NCBI GenBank assembly: GCA_002440705.1
Contig: DJVA01000019.1
Location: forward strand, 1-20,146
Length of the DNA stretch: 20,146 bases
Origin: Flavobacteriaceae bacterium UBA6268
GTDB taxonomy: Bacteria; Bacteroidota; Bacteroidia; Flavobacteriales; Flavobacteriaceae
Reading direction: 5' to 3'
The notes under the pieces were generated by a model, which saw only the letters and a list, made by a program, of their open reading frames with translations, searched no databases and was not told where the DNA came from. A program made the position numbers and the translations under genes. Position 1 is the first letter of the stretch. The number at the start of each line of letters is the position of its first letter. This document shows, one piece after another, positions 1 to 5,590 of this stretch.

Positions 1-38
1 TGTGGCTTCCCCAAGTTGGATCGATGAATGTGGTGTTG

Positions 39-64
39 AAAAAGGGCTGCCTAAGTGGCAGCCC
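39..64 (-). terminator. Rho-independent terminator of the FadL-like gene
   Basis: An 8-bp perfect stem (GGGCTGCC at 44-51, GGCAGCCC at 57-64) encloses a 5-nt loop. Read on the minus strand it is followed by five T residues (39-43). It lies 30 bp past the stop codon of the minus-strand FadL-like gene. The plus-strand side has no T run, so it acts in one direction. Bases 1-37 hold no feature I can support. Confidence 0.85.
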
Positions 65-94
65 TAGAAAATTCGAGAATACTTCGAAAGCAGG

Positions 95-1411
95 CTATTC
101 CTTAACCGTGTTAAAGCTATAGCTTGCCCCTAGCATCACCATGGAAGTAGTCATTTCATACGAAACTGAACTGCCGGGAATGGCTCCGTAAGGGGGATAA
201 TTTTGAATGAACATTGGGTTCAACAAGGGGCCAGAGGTATCCCCATTGCTGGTGGCATAATGGAATACCCCGTCAAACTGAAGTTGTTCAGAAACCTTAT
301 AACTCATGCCAAACTGAAATGCATTTTCAATGATTGCAGTAGCTGGAACATTAAAGAAAGCAACACTTTCATCGATGGGGTTGGAACTGTAGGTATAACC
401 AATTCGTAAGGGCAATTTATCTATGCCCCTGAATTGTAATCCGGTTGAAAGAATTTGAATGTTTTTCCAACCGAAACCTGCAACAGACCCTGTATCGGTC
501 CAACCACTTTCTGAAAAACCGTTGGTATTTTCATAATCTACATACCTAAAATCGAAAGCGATGTCGAAATCACCAATGCTGTAGCCAATTCCTGCTGAAT
601 ATATGGCGGGGTAATCCAAGTCGAGGGTATTGGAACTGGTTTGACCATCCAGATAGGTGTTTTCAAACTCGAACTCCTGGAAATTTTGCTGGCTTTTATA
701 AGAAAGCCCAAAACTAAATCCCTCATTAGATTCATAAAACAAACCCGCCTGTGCGCCAAAACCAATAGCACTGGCTTTGTTGGTAGAAGGATACCCCGCT
801 AAGGTAGGATTGGCTGTAGGGTTGGGCATGAGTTCCAACATGGCCCAGTTGAAATTGGGTTGAATAGCAATAGACAATCCTTCGGCTATTTGATAGGACC
901 AAGTCACTCCAAATTGAAAAACACCATAGTCCGATTCGATACGACCAAAACCGCCCATCGATTGGGAGGCATTGATAGGGTTTAGGTTGTTTTCGGGGAA
1001 AGTGACTCCAAATCCACTTATCCCAAAAGCTGAAACCCCAAAAGTATGAGGGCTACCATTTTTTCCCCATACAAGGGCCAATGCTGGCATGGGTGAAAGT
1101 CCACGGTCATCTTCGGTAATGCCAGAGAAAAACTCACCTGTAGGCTGCCCTTCGGAATTAAAAACCGGCACGGTAGAACGTAGCTCGGGGGAAGAGAAAA
1201 ACAATCCCACATCGGCTTTTAAAACAGTGCCGTCAAAATGTGAAATGGCTGCCGGATTCCACAAAAGTGCTCCCGATATATCCAAGGGCTGCCCGGTTGC
1301 TGCACCCCCCATGGACATATTAATGGCTCCAACTCCTTGCATGATGTGTCCCGCTTGGGAGAACATGGCTAATGTTGCAAAAAGCGCTAGAAATTGAATG
1401 GTCTTTTTCAT
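95..1411 (-). CDS. OmpP1/FadL family outer-membrane transport protein
   Basis: 438-residue outer-membrane beta-barrel of the OmpP1/FadL/TodX family, which lets hydrophobic molecules such as long-chain fatty acids or aromatics cross the outer membrane. A signal peptide (residues 1-20, cleaved near SQA/GH) is followed by the family's N-terminal signature: a GG pair, then ALLWNPAAIS at about 48-57. The rest consists of alternating beta strands rich in aromatic residues. The frame stays open upstream to 1546, but the ATG at 1411 is chosen because it begins a classic MKK signal peptide and because a -7 box and an operator lie in the upstream part. It is divergent from the sulfur operon and probably co-regulated with it. 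The substrate cannot be told from the sequence; the family call is secure. Confidence 0.9.
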   Translation of the reverse strand: MKKTIQFLALFATLAMFSQAGHIMQGVGAINMSMGGAATGQPLDISGALLWNPAAISHFDGTVLKADVGLFFSSPELRSTVPVFNSEGQPTGEFFSGITEDDRGLSPMPALALVWGKNGSPHTFGVSAFGISGFGVTFPENNLNPINASQSMGGFGRIESDYGVFQFGVTWSYQIAEGLSIAIQPNFNWAMLELMPNPTANPTLAGYPSTNKASAIGFGAQAGLFYESNEGFSFGLSYKSQQNFQEFEFENTYLDGQTSSNTLDLDYPAIYSAGIGYSIGDFDIAFDFRYVDYENTNGFSESGWTDTGSVAGFGWKNIQILSTGLQFRGIDKLPLRIGYTYSSNPIDESVAFFNVPATAIIENAFQFGMSYKVSEQLQFDGVFHYATSNGDTSGPLLNPMFIQNYPPYGAIPGSSVSYEMTTSMVMLGASYSFNTVKE

Positions 1412-1426
1412 AATGGTGTGTTTAAG

Positions 1427-1466
1427 AACCCCAGTAGCTATAGGGAGAGTACTCCCACATGGGGTT
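1427..1466 (-). other. Stem-loop in the 5' leader of the FadL-like mRNA
   Basis: Two nested stems lie between the predicted promoter and the start codon: an outer 7-bp stem (1427-1433 with 1460-1466) and an inner 5-bp stem GGGAG/CTCCC (1443-1447 with 1452-1456) closed by a 4-nt loop. With transcription starting near 1473, the hairpin would form almost at the 5' end of the transcript, a position known in other outer-membrane protein mRNAs to slow decay. That role here is inference. Confidence 0.4.
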
Positions 1467-1477
1467 AAGTTATTACA

Positions 1478-1485
1478 CAAAATTA
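1478..1485 (-). promoter_or_regulatory. -7 box of the FadL-like gene promoter
   Basis: On the minus strand this reads TAATTTTG, a full match to the Bacteroidota -7 consensus TAnnTTTG. No TTG -33 element lies at the usual distance. Instead, the palindrome at 1508-1521 is centred 29.5 bp upstream of its first T, where a class II activator would sit. Confidence 0.55.
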
Positions 1486-1507
1486 GCATAGGAAAGATTC
1501 GGAATTT

Positions 1508-1521
1508 ATGATCAATATCAT
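1508..1521. promoter_or_regulatory. Crp/Fnr-type operator, copy A (ATGAT-N4-ATCAT)
   Basis: ATGAT CAAT ATCAT: 5-bp inverted arms around 4 bp. The inner core TGAT-N4-ATCA is the core of the Fnr box (TTGAT-N4-ATCAA) and fits the general Crp/Fnr half-site pattern TGA-N6-TCA. It lies midway between the two divergent start codons, 29.5 bp (centre to first T) upstream of the minus-strand -7 box. The arrangement is seen directly; the protein family that binds it is inference. Confidence 0.6.
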
Positions 1522-1532
1522 GCAATGTGCGT

Positions 1533-1546
1533 ATGATGGATGTCAT
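1533..1546. promoter_or_regulatory. Crp/Fnr-type operator, copy B (ATGAT-N4-GTCAT)
   Basis: ATGAT GGAT GTCAT, a second copy of the ATGAY-N4-RTCAT pattern, centred 25 bp from copy A. One arm position is an imperfect pair (T against G). Its centre is 29.5 bp upstream of the first T of the plus-strand -7 box at 1569, the same spacing as copies A and C to their own promoters. Confidence 0.6.
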
Positions 1547-1568
1547 AATTACAACTAAATATTACTAT

Positions 1569-1576
1569 TAAATTTA
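1569..1576 (+). promoter_or_regulatory. -7 box of the sulfur-transfer operon promoter
   Basis: TAAATTTA, matching TAnnTTTG except for the last base. There is no clear TTG -33 element, as expected for an activator-dependent promoter. It predicts a start of transcription near 1580 and a leader of about 40 nt before the ATG at 1620. Confidence 0.45.
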
Positions 1577-1619
1577 CAGTGTCAATACAGAGCTTTTAGA
1601 GTTCAAAAAATAGATTTTC

Positions 1620-2864
1620 ATGAAAAATTTAGTCATACTTGGAGCGGGAACAGCAGGAACCATGATGGCCAACCATTTGGTTTCCAAACTCCCAAAAAAG
1701 GAATGGGAAATTACGATTGTGGATCAGTACAAAACCCATTATTATCAACCGGGGTTTTTGTTCCTGCCTTTCGACATTTACAAACCCAAGCAGGTCAAAA
1801 AAGTTGGAAAAAAATTCATTCCAAAAGGGGTTCAATACATTCAGAAAAAAATAGACCTGATTCGACCCGATGAAAATGAGGTCCTGCTGGAAGGCGATGA
1901 GAAACTTCCATATGATATCTTGATAGTCGCCACGGGAACCAAGATCGCCCCCGATGAAATTGAAGGAATGGCTGGCCCCGAATGGCATAAAACCATTTTT
2001 GATTTTTATACCTATGAAGGTGCCAAGGCATTGCGGGACAAACTTCGCGATTGGGAAGGGGGCAAATTGGTCGTCCATATTTCCGAAATGCCTATTAAGT
2101 GCCCAGTGGCCCCTCTTGAGTTTGCTTTCTTAGCCGATTCATTTTTTAAACACAAAGAAATGAGGGACAAGGTAGACATTACTTTTGTGACCCCGCTGGC
2201 AGGGGCCTTTACAAAACCCAAAGCCACAGAGGCATTGCATGATTTGTTGGAAGAAAAAGGAATTAAGGAAGTTACCGACTTCAATATTGAAAGGGTTGAT
2301 TTTGAAAATAAAAAAATCATTGATTATATCGACACGGAAGTTCCTTACGACTTACTCGTTACGGTGCCACCTAACCTTGGCGATGCTGTGATAGAACGCT
2401 CTGGAATGGGGGATGACTCCAATTTTGTACCCACCGATAAAGCCACGCTTCAAACCAGGGATTACAAAAATATATTTGCTTTAGGGGATGCGACCAATTT
2501 ACCAGCCTCCAAAGCAGGTTCTGTGGCACATTTTGAAGCCGAAATCCTAACGGAAAATATTTTGCGTTACATTGAAGGAAAACCCCTTAAGGAAGAATTT
2601 GATGGGCATGCCAATTGCTTTATTGAAACCGGAAACGGAAAAGCCCTCTTGATCGATTTCAATTACACCCACGAACCCGTGGATGGTACTTTTCCCCTGC
2701 CCGGTATTGGCCCATTGCAGTTATTGAAAGAAAGCAGGACTAACCATATGGGTAAGATGGCGTTTCGGTGGATTTACTGGAACATGCTCATTAAGGGCAG
2801 ACACATTCCCTTTGTTTCTGCGACCATGACCGAAAAAGGAAAAAACTTTGAAGCAGTAAATTAA
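1620..2864 (+). CDS. sqr: Sulfide:quinone oxidoreductase-like FAD flavoprotein
   Basis: 414-residue flavoprotein of the sulfide:quinone reductase/flavocytochrome c sulfide dehydrogenase family, which oxidises sulfide to persulfide or sulfane sulfur and passes electrons to quinone at the membrane. Visible features: N-terminal FAD-binding GAGTAG (8-13); HYYQPGFLFLPF (40-51), typical of SQRs; Cys161 in KCPVAPLEF; a second FAD motif FALGD (286-290) followed by SKAGSVAH (297-304); Cys333 in the GHANCFIETG stretch; and an aromatic, amphipathic C-terminal segment (about 380-395) as in the membrane-anchoring tail of SQRs. Cys161 and Cys333 are the only cysteines, so it resembles two-cysteine rather than three-cysteine SQRs. 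First gene of an operon with two sulfur-carrier proteins 21 and 60 bp apart. Another sulfur-handling NAD(P)/FAD oxidoreductase remains possible. Confidence 0.8.
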   Translation: MKNLVILGAGTAGTMMANHLVSKLPKKEWEITIVDQYKTHYYQPGFLFLPFDIYKPKQVKKVGKKFIPKGVQYIQKKIDLIRPDENEVLLEGDEKLPYDILIVATGTKIAPDEIEGMAGPEWHKTIFDFYTYEGAKALRDKLRDWEGGKLVVHISEMPIKCPVAPLEFAFLADSFFKHKEMRDKVDITFVTPLAGAFTKPKATEALHDLLEEKGIKEVTDFNIERVDFENKKIIDYIDTEVPYDLLVTVPPNLGDAVIERSGMGDDSNFVPTDKATLQTRDYKNIFALGDATNLPASKAGSVAHFEAEILTENILRYIEGKPLKEEFDGHANCFIETGNGKALLIDFNYTHEPVDGTFPLPGIGPLQLLKESRTNHMGKMAFRWIYWNMLIKGRHIPFVSATMTEKGKNFEAVN

Positions 2865-2885
2865 GTTTAATCAAAACCATTAAAA

Positions 2886-3194
2886 ATGAAAAAGTTAGTT
2901 GGACAAACCGAAGTAAATGTTAATGAAGAAGGCTATTTAACCGATTTCAACGAATGGAATAAAAATGTTGCCGAGAACTTGGCCGAAGAACACGATATCA
3001 AATTAACCGAGAGGCATTGGGAAGTCATTGCCTATTTACAGGGGCAACACCAAAAAGAAGAACCCCTTTCCATTAGGGGAATCAAAAAAAGTGGGGTCAT
3101 CGATATCAAGGAATTTTATGCCTTGTTCCCAGGAGGTCCTTTAAAAATGTCCACATTGATTGCAGGGATCCCTAAACCCAAAAGCTGTATTTAA
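2886..3194 (+). CDS. TusE/DsrC-like sulfur-carrier protein with a single cysteine
   Basis: 102-residue member of the DsrC/TusE/DsvC family. These small proteins accept sulfur as persulfide on a C-terminal flexible arm. The family pattern is clear throughout: GYLTDFNEWN (16-25), LTERHWEVIAYL (40-51), the FYALFPGGP stretch, and the arm ending IPKPKSCI. The penultimate Cys101 (CysA) is present and is the only cysteine. The second arm cysteine of true DsrC (CysB, 11 residues earlier) is Thr90. It therefore cannot make the intramolecular disulfide used with DsrAB sulfite reductase and is better called TusE-like or a DsrC-like relay protein. No dsrAB or tusBCD genes are nearby. It sits between SQR and DsrE2, which suggests it takes sulfur derived from sulfide. 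Confidence 0.88.
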   Translation: MKKLVGQTEVNVNEEGYLTDFNEWNKNVAENLAEEHDIKLTERHWEVIAYLQGQHQKEEPLSIRGIKKSGVIDIKEFYALFPGGPLKMSTLIAGIPKPKSCI

Positions 3195-3233
3195 CGGACG
3201 ACCCCCTGTTTAATTCACTAAAATCTTTAAGCC

Positions 3234-3710
3234 ATGAATGAAACAAAAGTCAAAAAAATGCTCTTCATCCTCTCAAAAGGAAGTATTGAAAATGCGTATG
3301 CTGCATTTGTTATGGCCAATGGTGCCCGTATGGAAGGCATTGAAGCAGAGATATTTTTTACTTTTTTTGGACTTGAAGCGGTTCAAAAAAAGAAACTGGA
3401 ACACCTAAAAGTCGCTACCGTTGGAAATCCGGCCATGCATATTCCAACCATGTTGGGCGGATTGCCCGGAATGGAAGCCTTAGCGACCAACATGATGAAA
3501 AAGGAAATGGAAAAACTGGATTTGCCTACCGTAAGTGAATTCTTGGAAATCCTTAGCGATTCCGGATGCAAACTTTGGGGGTGCAAGTTGGCCGTGGATA
3601 TGTTCCATTTGAAAGAAGAGGACCTTATCGACGAACTGGACGGCATCCTTACTATCGGCGACTTTTACGCCAGGGCCAATGCTGAAGGAACCCATTTACT
3701 GTTCATCTAA
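3234..3710 (+). CDS. DsrE2-like (DsrE/DsrF/DrsH family) sulfurtransferase
   Basis: 158-residue protein of the DsrE/DsrF-like fold, closest in pattern to DsrE2 (long annotated as peroxiredoxin-like). DsrE2 proteins pass sulfane sulfur among TusA, rhodaneses and DsrC-type carriers. The N-terminus MLFILSKGSIENAYAAFVMANGA is the fold's first strand and helix. The conserved active-site region is GCKLWGCKLAVDMFHLKEEDLID (111-133), with Cys117 at the usual DsrE2 cysteine and an extra Cys112. Unlike many DsrE2 proteins it has no obvious membrane segments, though residues 36-46 are hydrophobic. Last gene of the sqr operon, followed by a strong terminator. No tusA or rhodanese gene lies next to it. Confidence 0.85.
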   Translation: MNETKVKKMLFILSKGSIENAYAAFVMANGARMEGIEAEIFFTFFGLEAVQKKKLEHLKVATVGNPAMHIPTMLGGLPGMEALATNMMKKEMEKLDLPTVSEFLEILSDSGCKLWGCKLAVDMFHLKEEDLIDELDGILTIGDFYARANAEGTHLLFI

Positions 3711-3727
3711 TGAAGTTTTCATAGTGT

Positions 3728-3759
3728 AAAAAGCTGAACAAAAAGTTCAGCTTTTTTTT
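3728..3759 (+). terminator. Rho-independent terminator after the sulfur operon
   Basis: A 9-bp perfect stem (AAGCTGAAC 3731-3739, GTTCAGCTT 3745-3753) with an AAAAA loop is followed by a run of T to 3759, starting 18 bp after the dsrE2-like stop. It separates the sulfur operon from the hpf-usp operon, which must then have its own promoter. Confidence 0.88.
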
Positions 3760-3788
3760 ATTAAAGGCTTATTTTTGCTCCTCTTGGT

Positions 3789-3808
3789 AAAATGACCATG
3801 GTCATTTT
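3789..3808. promoter_or_regulatory. 20-bp perfect palindrome: Crp/Fnr-type operator, copy C
   Basis: Core ATGAC CATG GTCAT (3792-3805), with symmetry extending to 20 bp without mismatch. It shares the ATGAY-N4-RTCAT pattern of copies A and B, and its centre (3798.5) is 29.5 bp upstream of the first T of the -7 box at 3828. A T run follows the right arm, so a weak hairpin terminator is a possible second reading, but a much stronger terminator lies just upstream. Confidence 0.65.
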
Positions 3809-3827
3809 TTAGCAGGGTTTTCATCCA

Positions 3828-3835
3828 TAGTTTTA
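3828..3835 (+). promoter_or_regulatory. -7 box of the hpf-usp operon promoter
   Basis: TAGTTTTA, one base off TAnnTTTG, 25 bp before the ATG. No TTG -33 element is present in the 17-23 bp upstream. The palindrome at 3789-3808 occupies the place expected for a class II activator, around -41 from the predicted start of transcription. Confidence 0.45.
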
Positions 3836-3860
3836 TACCATATAGTAAAACACCAATGTA

Positions 3861-4163
3861 ATGACAACCAATATTCAATTTGTAAAGATGCCCACCAGTG
3901 AAACCCTCACTGAATTTACCAACAAAAGGATCAAAAAACTTGCAGTAAAGTACAACTGGATCATCCATACCGAAGTTTTCTTCAAACTGGACACCGATGC
4001 TTTTGGTACCAAGATTTGCGAAATGGAACTCAGCGTTCCTGGCCCTAAAATTTTTGCAAGTTCCAAGGACGATAATTTTGAAGTGGCTGTGAAACACACC
4101 ATCACAGAACTTGAAAAACAACTTAAAAAACGAAAGGAAGTTACCTTTCGGCTCAACCATTAA
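3861..4163 (+). CDS. Short HPF/RaiA-family ribosome hibernation factor
   Basis: 100-residue protein of the HPF/RaiA (YfiA, sigma-54 modulation) family, which binds the 30S decoding region and stops translation in stress or stationary phase. It keeps the usual alternation: an early helix EFTNKRIKKLA (18-28), strands around VFFKLD, CEMELSVPGPKIFASSKDDNFEVAVKHTITELEKQLKKRKE (53-93) with the characteristic VPG and DDNFEVAV segments, and a long basic C-terminal helix. It is of the short type, lacking the dimerisation domain of long HPF. It leads a two-gene operon with a universal stress protein (12 bp gap). Its own palindrome-linked promoter suggests induction together with the sulfur genes. Confidence 0.88.
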   Translation: MTTNIQFVKMPTSETLTEFTNKRIKKLAVKYNWIIHTEVFFKLDTDAFGTKICEMELSVPGPKIFASSKDDNFEVAVKHTITELEKQLKKRKEVTFRLNH

Positions 4164-4175
4164 ACCAATAGTATC

Positions 4176-5012
4176 ATGAAAAAAATTCTAGTACCCATTG
4201 ATTTTTCCGACAATTCCGACTATGCCTTGGAAGTGGCTGCCCAATTGGCCAAAAAATTCAATACCGAGTTGGTGGCACTCCACATGATGGGTCTTTCACA
4301 AGCCGTAATTACCAAAGAGGATTCCAAAGAAGTCATGGAGGCCATGTTTTATATGAAGTTGGCAGAAAAACGTTTCAACGAATTTTTGGACAAACCCTAT
4401 TTGGACGGACTGAAAGTGCATACCACCGTGCAAAACTACAAGCAGTTTCATGAAATTGACCATGTAGCCCAGGAATTTGATTGCGACCTTATCGTCATGG
4501 GTTCTCACGGAAGTAGCGGGCTGAAAGAAGTCTTTGTAGGCTCCAATACCGAAAAAGTGGTCCGAAACTCAGAGCGACCTGTGTTGGTTATCAAAAACAG
4601 GGCTAAAAACTTCAATCTCGAAAAAGTGGTTTTTGCCTCCAGTTTCGATAGGGAAATCATTCCAGTTTTTCAAAAGGTAAAAAAATTCGTGAATACCTTT
4701 GGAGCCAAGTTGGAACTGGTGTACATCAATACACCAGGAGATGGTTTCCGAAGTACCAAGGAAATGAACAACAAAATTCTTCAGTTTTTATTGGAATCAA
4801 AAGCAGCTAATGATTTTCAACTTTCAGACATCATTAGCTACAATGCCTACACTGTTGAAGAAGGAGTGTTTGATTTTAGCCATCAAGTACAAGCCGATGC
4901 AATTGCCATGCCTACCCATGGCCGTAAAGGATTGGCCCATTTCTTCTCAGGAAGTATTAGTGAAGATCTAGTGAACCACGCCGATTTGCCGGTCATCACC
5001 TTTAAAATCTAA
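4176..5012 (+). CDS. Tandem universal stress protein (UspA family)
   Basis: 278-residue cytoplasmic protein of two fused Usp domains. Domain 1 (1-140) begins MKKILVPIDFSDNSDYAL and carries the ATP-binding pattern G-2x-G-9x-G(S/T) intact: G109, G112, G122-S123. Domain 2 (about 148-278) has the matching THG(247-249)...GS(259-260), but the first glycine is Pro246, so nucleotide binding there may be weaker. Usp proteins support survival under starvation, low oxygen or oxidative stress. Co-transcribed with the HPF-like gene and closed by a terminator at 5039-5070. Tandem Usps of this kind are common in Bacteroidota. Confidence 0.93.
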   Translation: MKKILVPIDFSDNSDYALEVAAQLAKKFNTELVALHMMGLSQAVITKEDSKEVMEAMFYMKLAEKRFNEFLDKPYLDGLKVHTTVQNYKQFHEIDHVAQEFDCDLIVMGSHGSSGLKEVFVGSNTEKVVRNSERPVLVIKNRAKNFNLEKVVFASSFDREIIPVFQKVKKFVNTFGAKLELVYINTPGDGFRSTKEMNNKILQFLLESKAANDFQLSDIISYNAYTVEEGVFDFSHQVQADAIAMPTHGRKGLAHFFSGSISEDLVNHADLPVITFKI

Positions 5013-5038
5013 TGACACTTCAGGGATGCGATTGTTTG

Positions 5039-5070
5039 AAAAGAGCCGAAACATTGTTTCGGCTCTTTTT
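5039..5070. terminator. Bidirectional terminator between usp and the DinB-like gene
   Basis: A 10-bp perfect stem GAGCCGAAAC (5043-5052) / GTTTCGGCTC (5056-5065) with an ATT loop has AAAA on the left and TTTTT on the right. It serves the usp gene on the plus strand. On the minus strand it begins within the stop codon of the DinB-like gene, so it can end both converging transcripts. Confidence 0.88.
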
Positions 5071-5590
5071 ATAGCCCTCCGGCGTAGTTAATGCTGTGCC
5101 CCCTATGGTGTTCCAAAAACAAAGCTTTTATCTTATAGATTTGACGTAAATGAAAGTAATCGTGGGCCAACCAGTTGGTTAAAAATAAAGCTGCACTCAT
5201 CCTACCAAAGTGCGGGTGGTTAAATTCATTTTGCCAAGGACCTTCCTCATTTTTTTGAAGCCATAAAAGGCTCTCTTCCCTAGCTTTTGCAAAACGTTTC
5301 CAGGCAATTCCATAATCCTGTTTGAGGTAAGCATGTGTTTCGACCCAACCTTGAGGGTCTATTGGAGGCGGTGCTGTGTTGGGATGTTCAAATAAATGTT
5401 GGATGCGCGCTCTAAAATCGAAACATTCTTCATCGTACAGGTGACCAAGCAGTTCCAACAAGCACCAAGAGCTCGGGGAGGGTTTCCAGTTTCTTTCTTC
5501 AGCAGTGCAATTTTCAAGTAGGTCCCGAAATCGTTCCAGGTTTTTTGAGAATTCTTCTGCAATATTTTTGGGATCATTCATCTTTTTCAA
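5069..5590 (-). CDS. DinB-like superfamily protein
   Basis: 173-residue four-helix protein of the DinB/YfiT superfamily, small metal-binding proteins often linked to thiol transfer or damage responses but mostly without known substrates. The expected metal-ligand histidines are visible: His50 in LLGHLYDEE, and His143 and His147 in LAHDYFHLRQI (spacing H-x3-H). The N-terminal helix and the KPSPSSWCLLELLGHL segment are typical. Start is at 5590 or, equally plausibly, at the in-frame ATG at 5581 (residue 4). Either overlaps the end of the upstream S41 protease gene by 8-17 bp, so the two are probably translated from one message. Its role beside a protease lipoprotein is not clear. Confidence 0.85.
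   Translation of the reverse strand: MKKMNDPKNIAEEFSKNLERFRDLLENCTAEERNWKPSPSSWCLLELLGHLYDEECFDFRARIQHLFEHPNTAPPPIDPQGWVETHAYLKQDYGIAWKRFAKAREESLLWLQKNEEGPWQNEFNHPHFGRMSAALFLTNWLAHDYFHLRQIYKIKALFLEHHRGHSINYAGGL

Noticed and set aside
1..37. Possible gene end at the left edge
   Set aside because: Open frames exist, but they are too short to recognise anything, and the adjacent hairpin serves the minus-strand gene.
1412..1546. N-terminal extension of the FadL-like reading frame by 45 residues
   Set aside because: It precedes a classic signal peptide, covers the predicted promoter and operator, and has no protein-like composition.
3789..3814. Palindrome followed by T residues read as a second terminator
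   Set aside because: The arms leave little room for a loop, a much stronger terminator is 30 bp upstream, and the same core with the same spacing to a -7 box occurs twice more. A weak terminator role cannot be fully excluded.
3747..4160. Minus-strand open frame of 137 codons opposite the HPF-like gene
   Set aside because: It is the antisense shadow of a clearly conserved gene and also runs through the terminator and palindrome.
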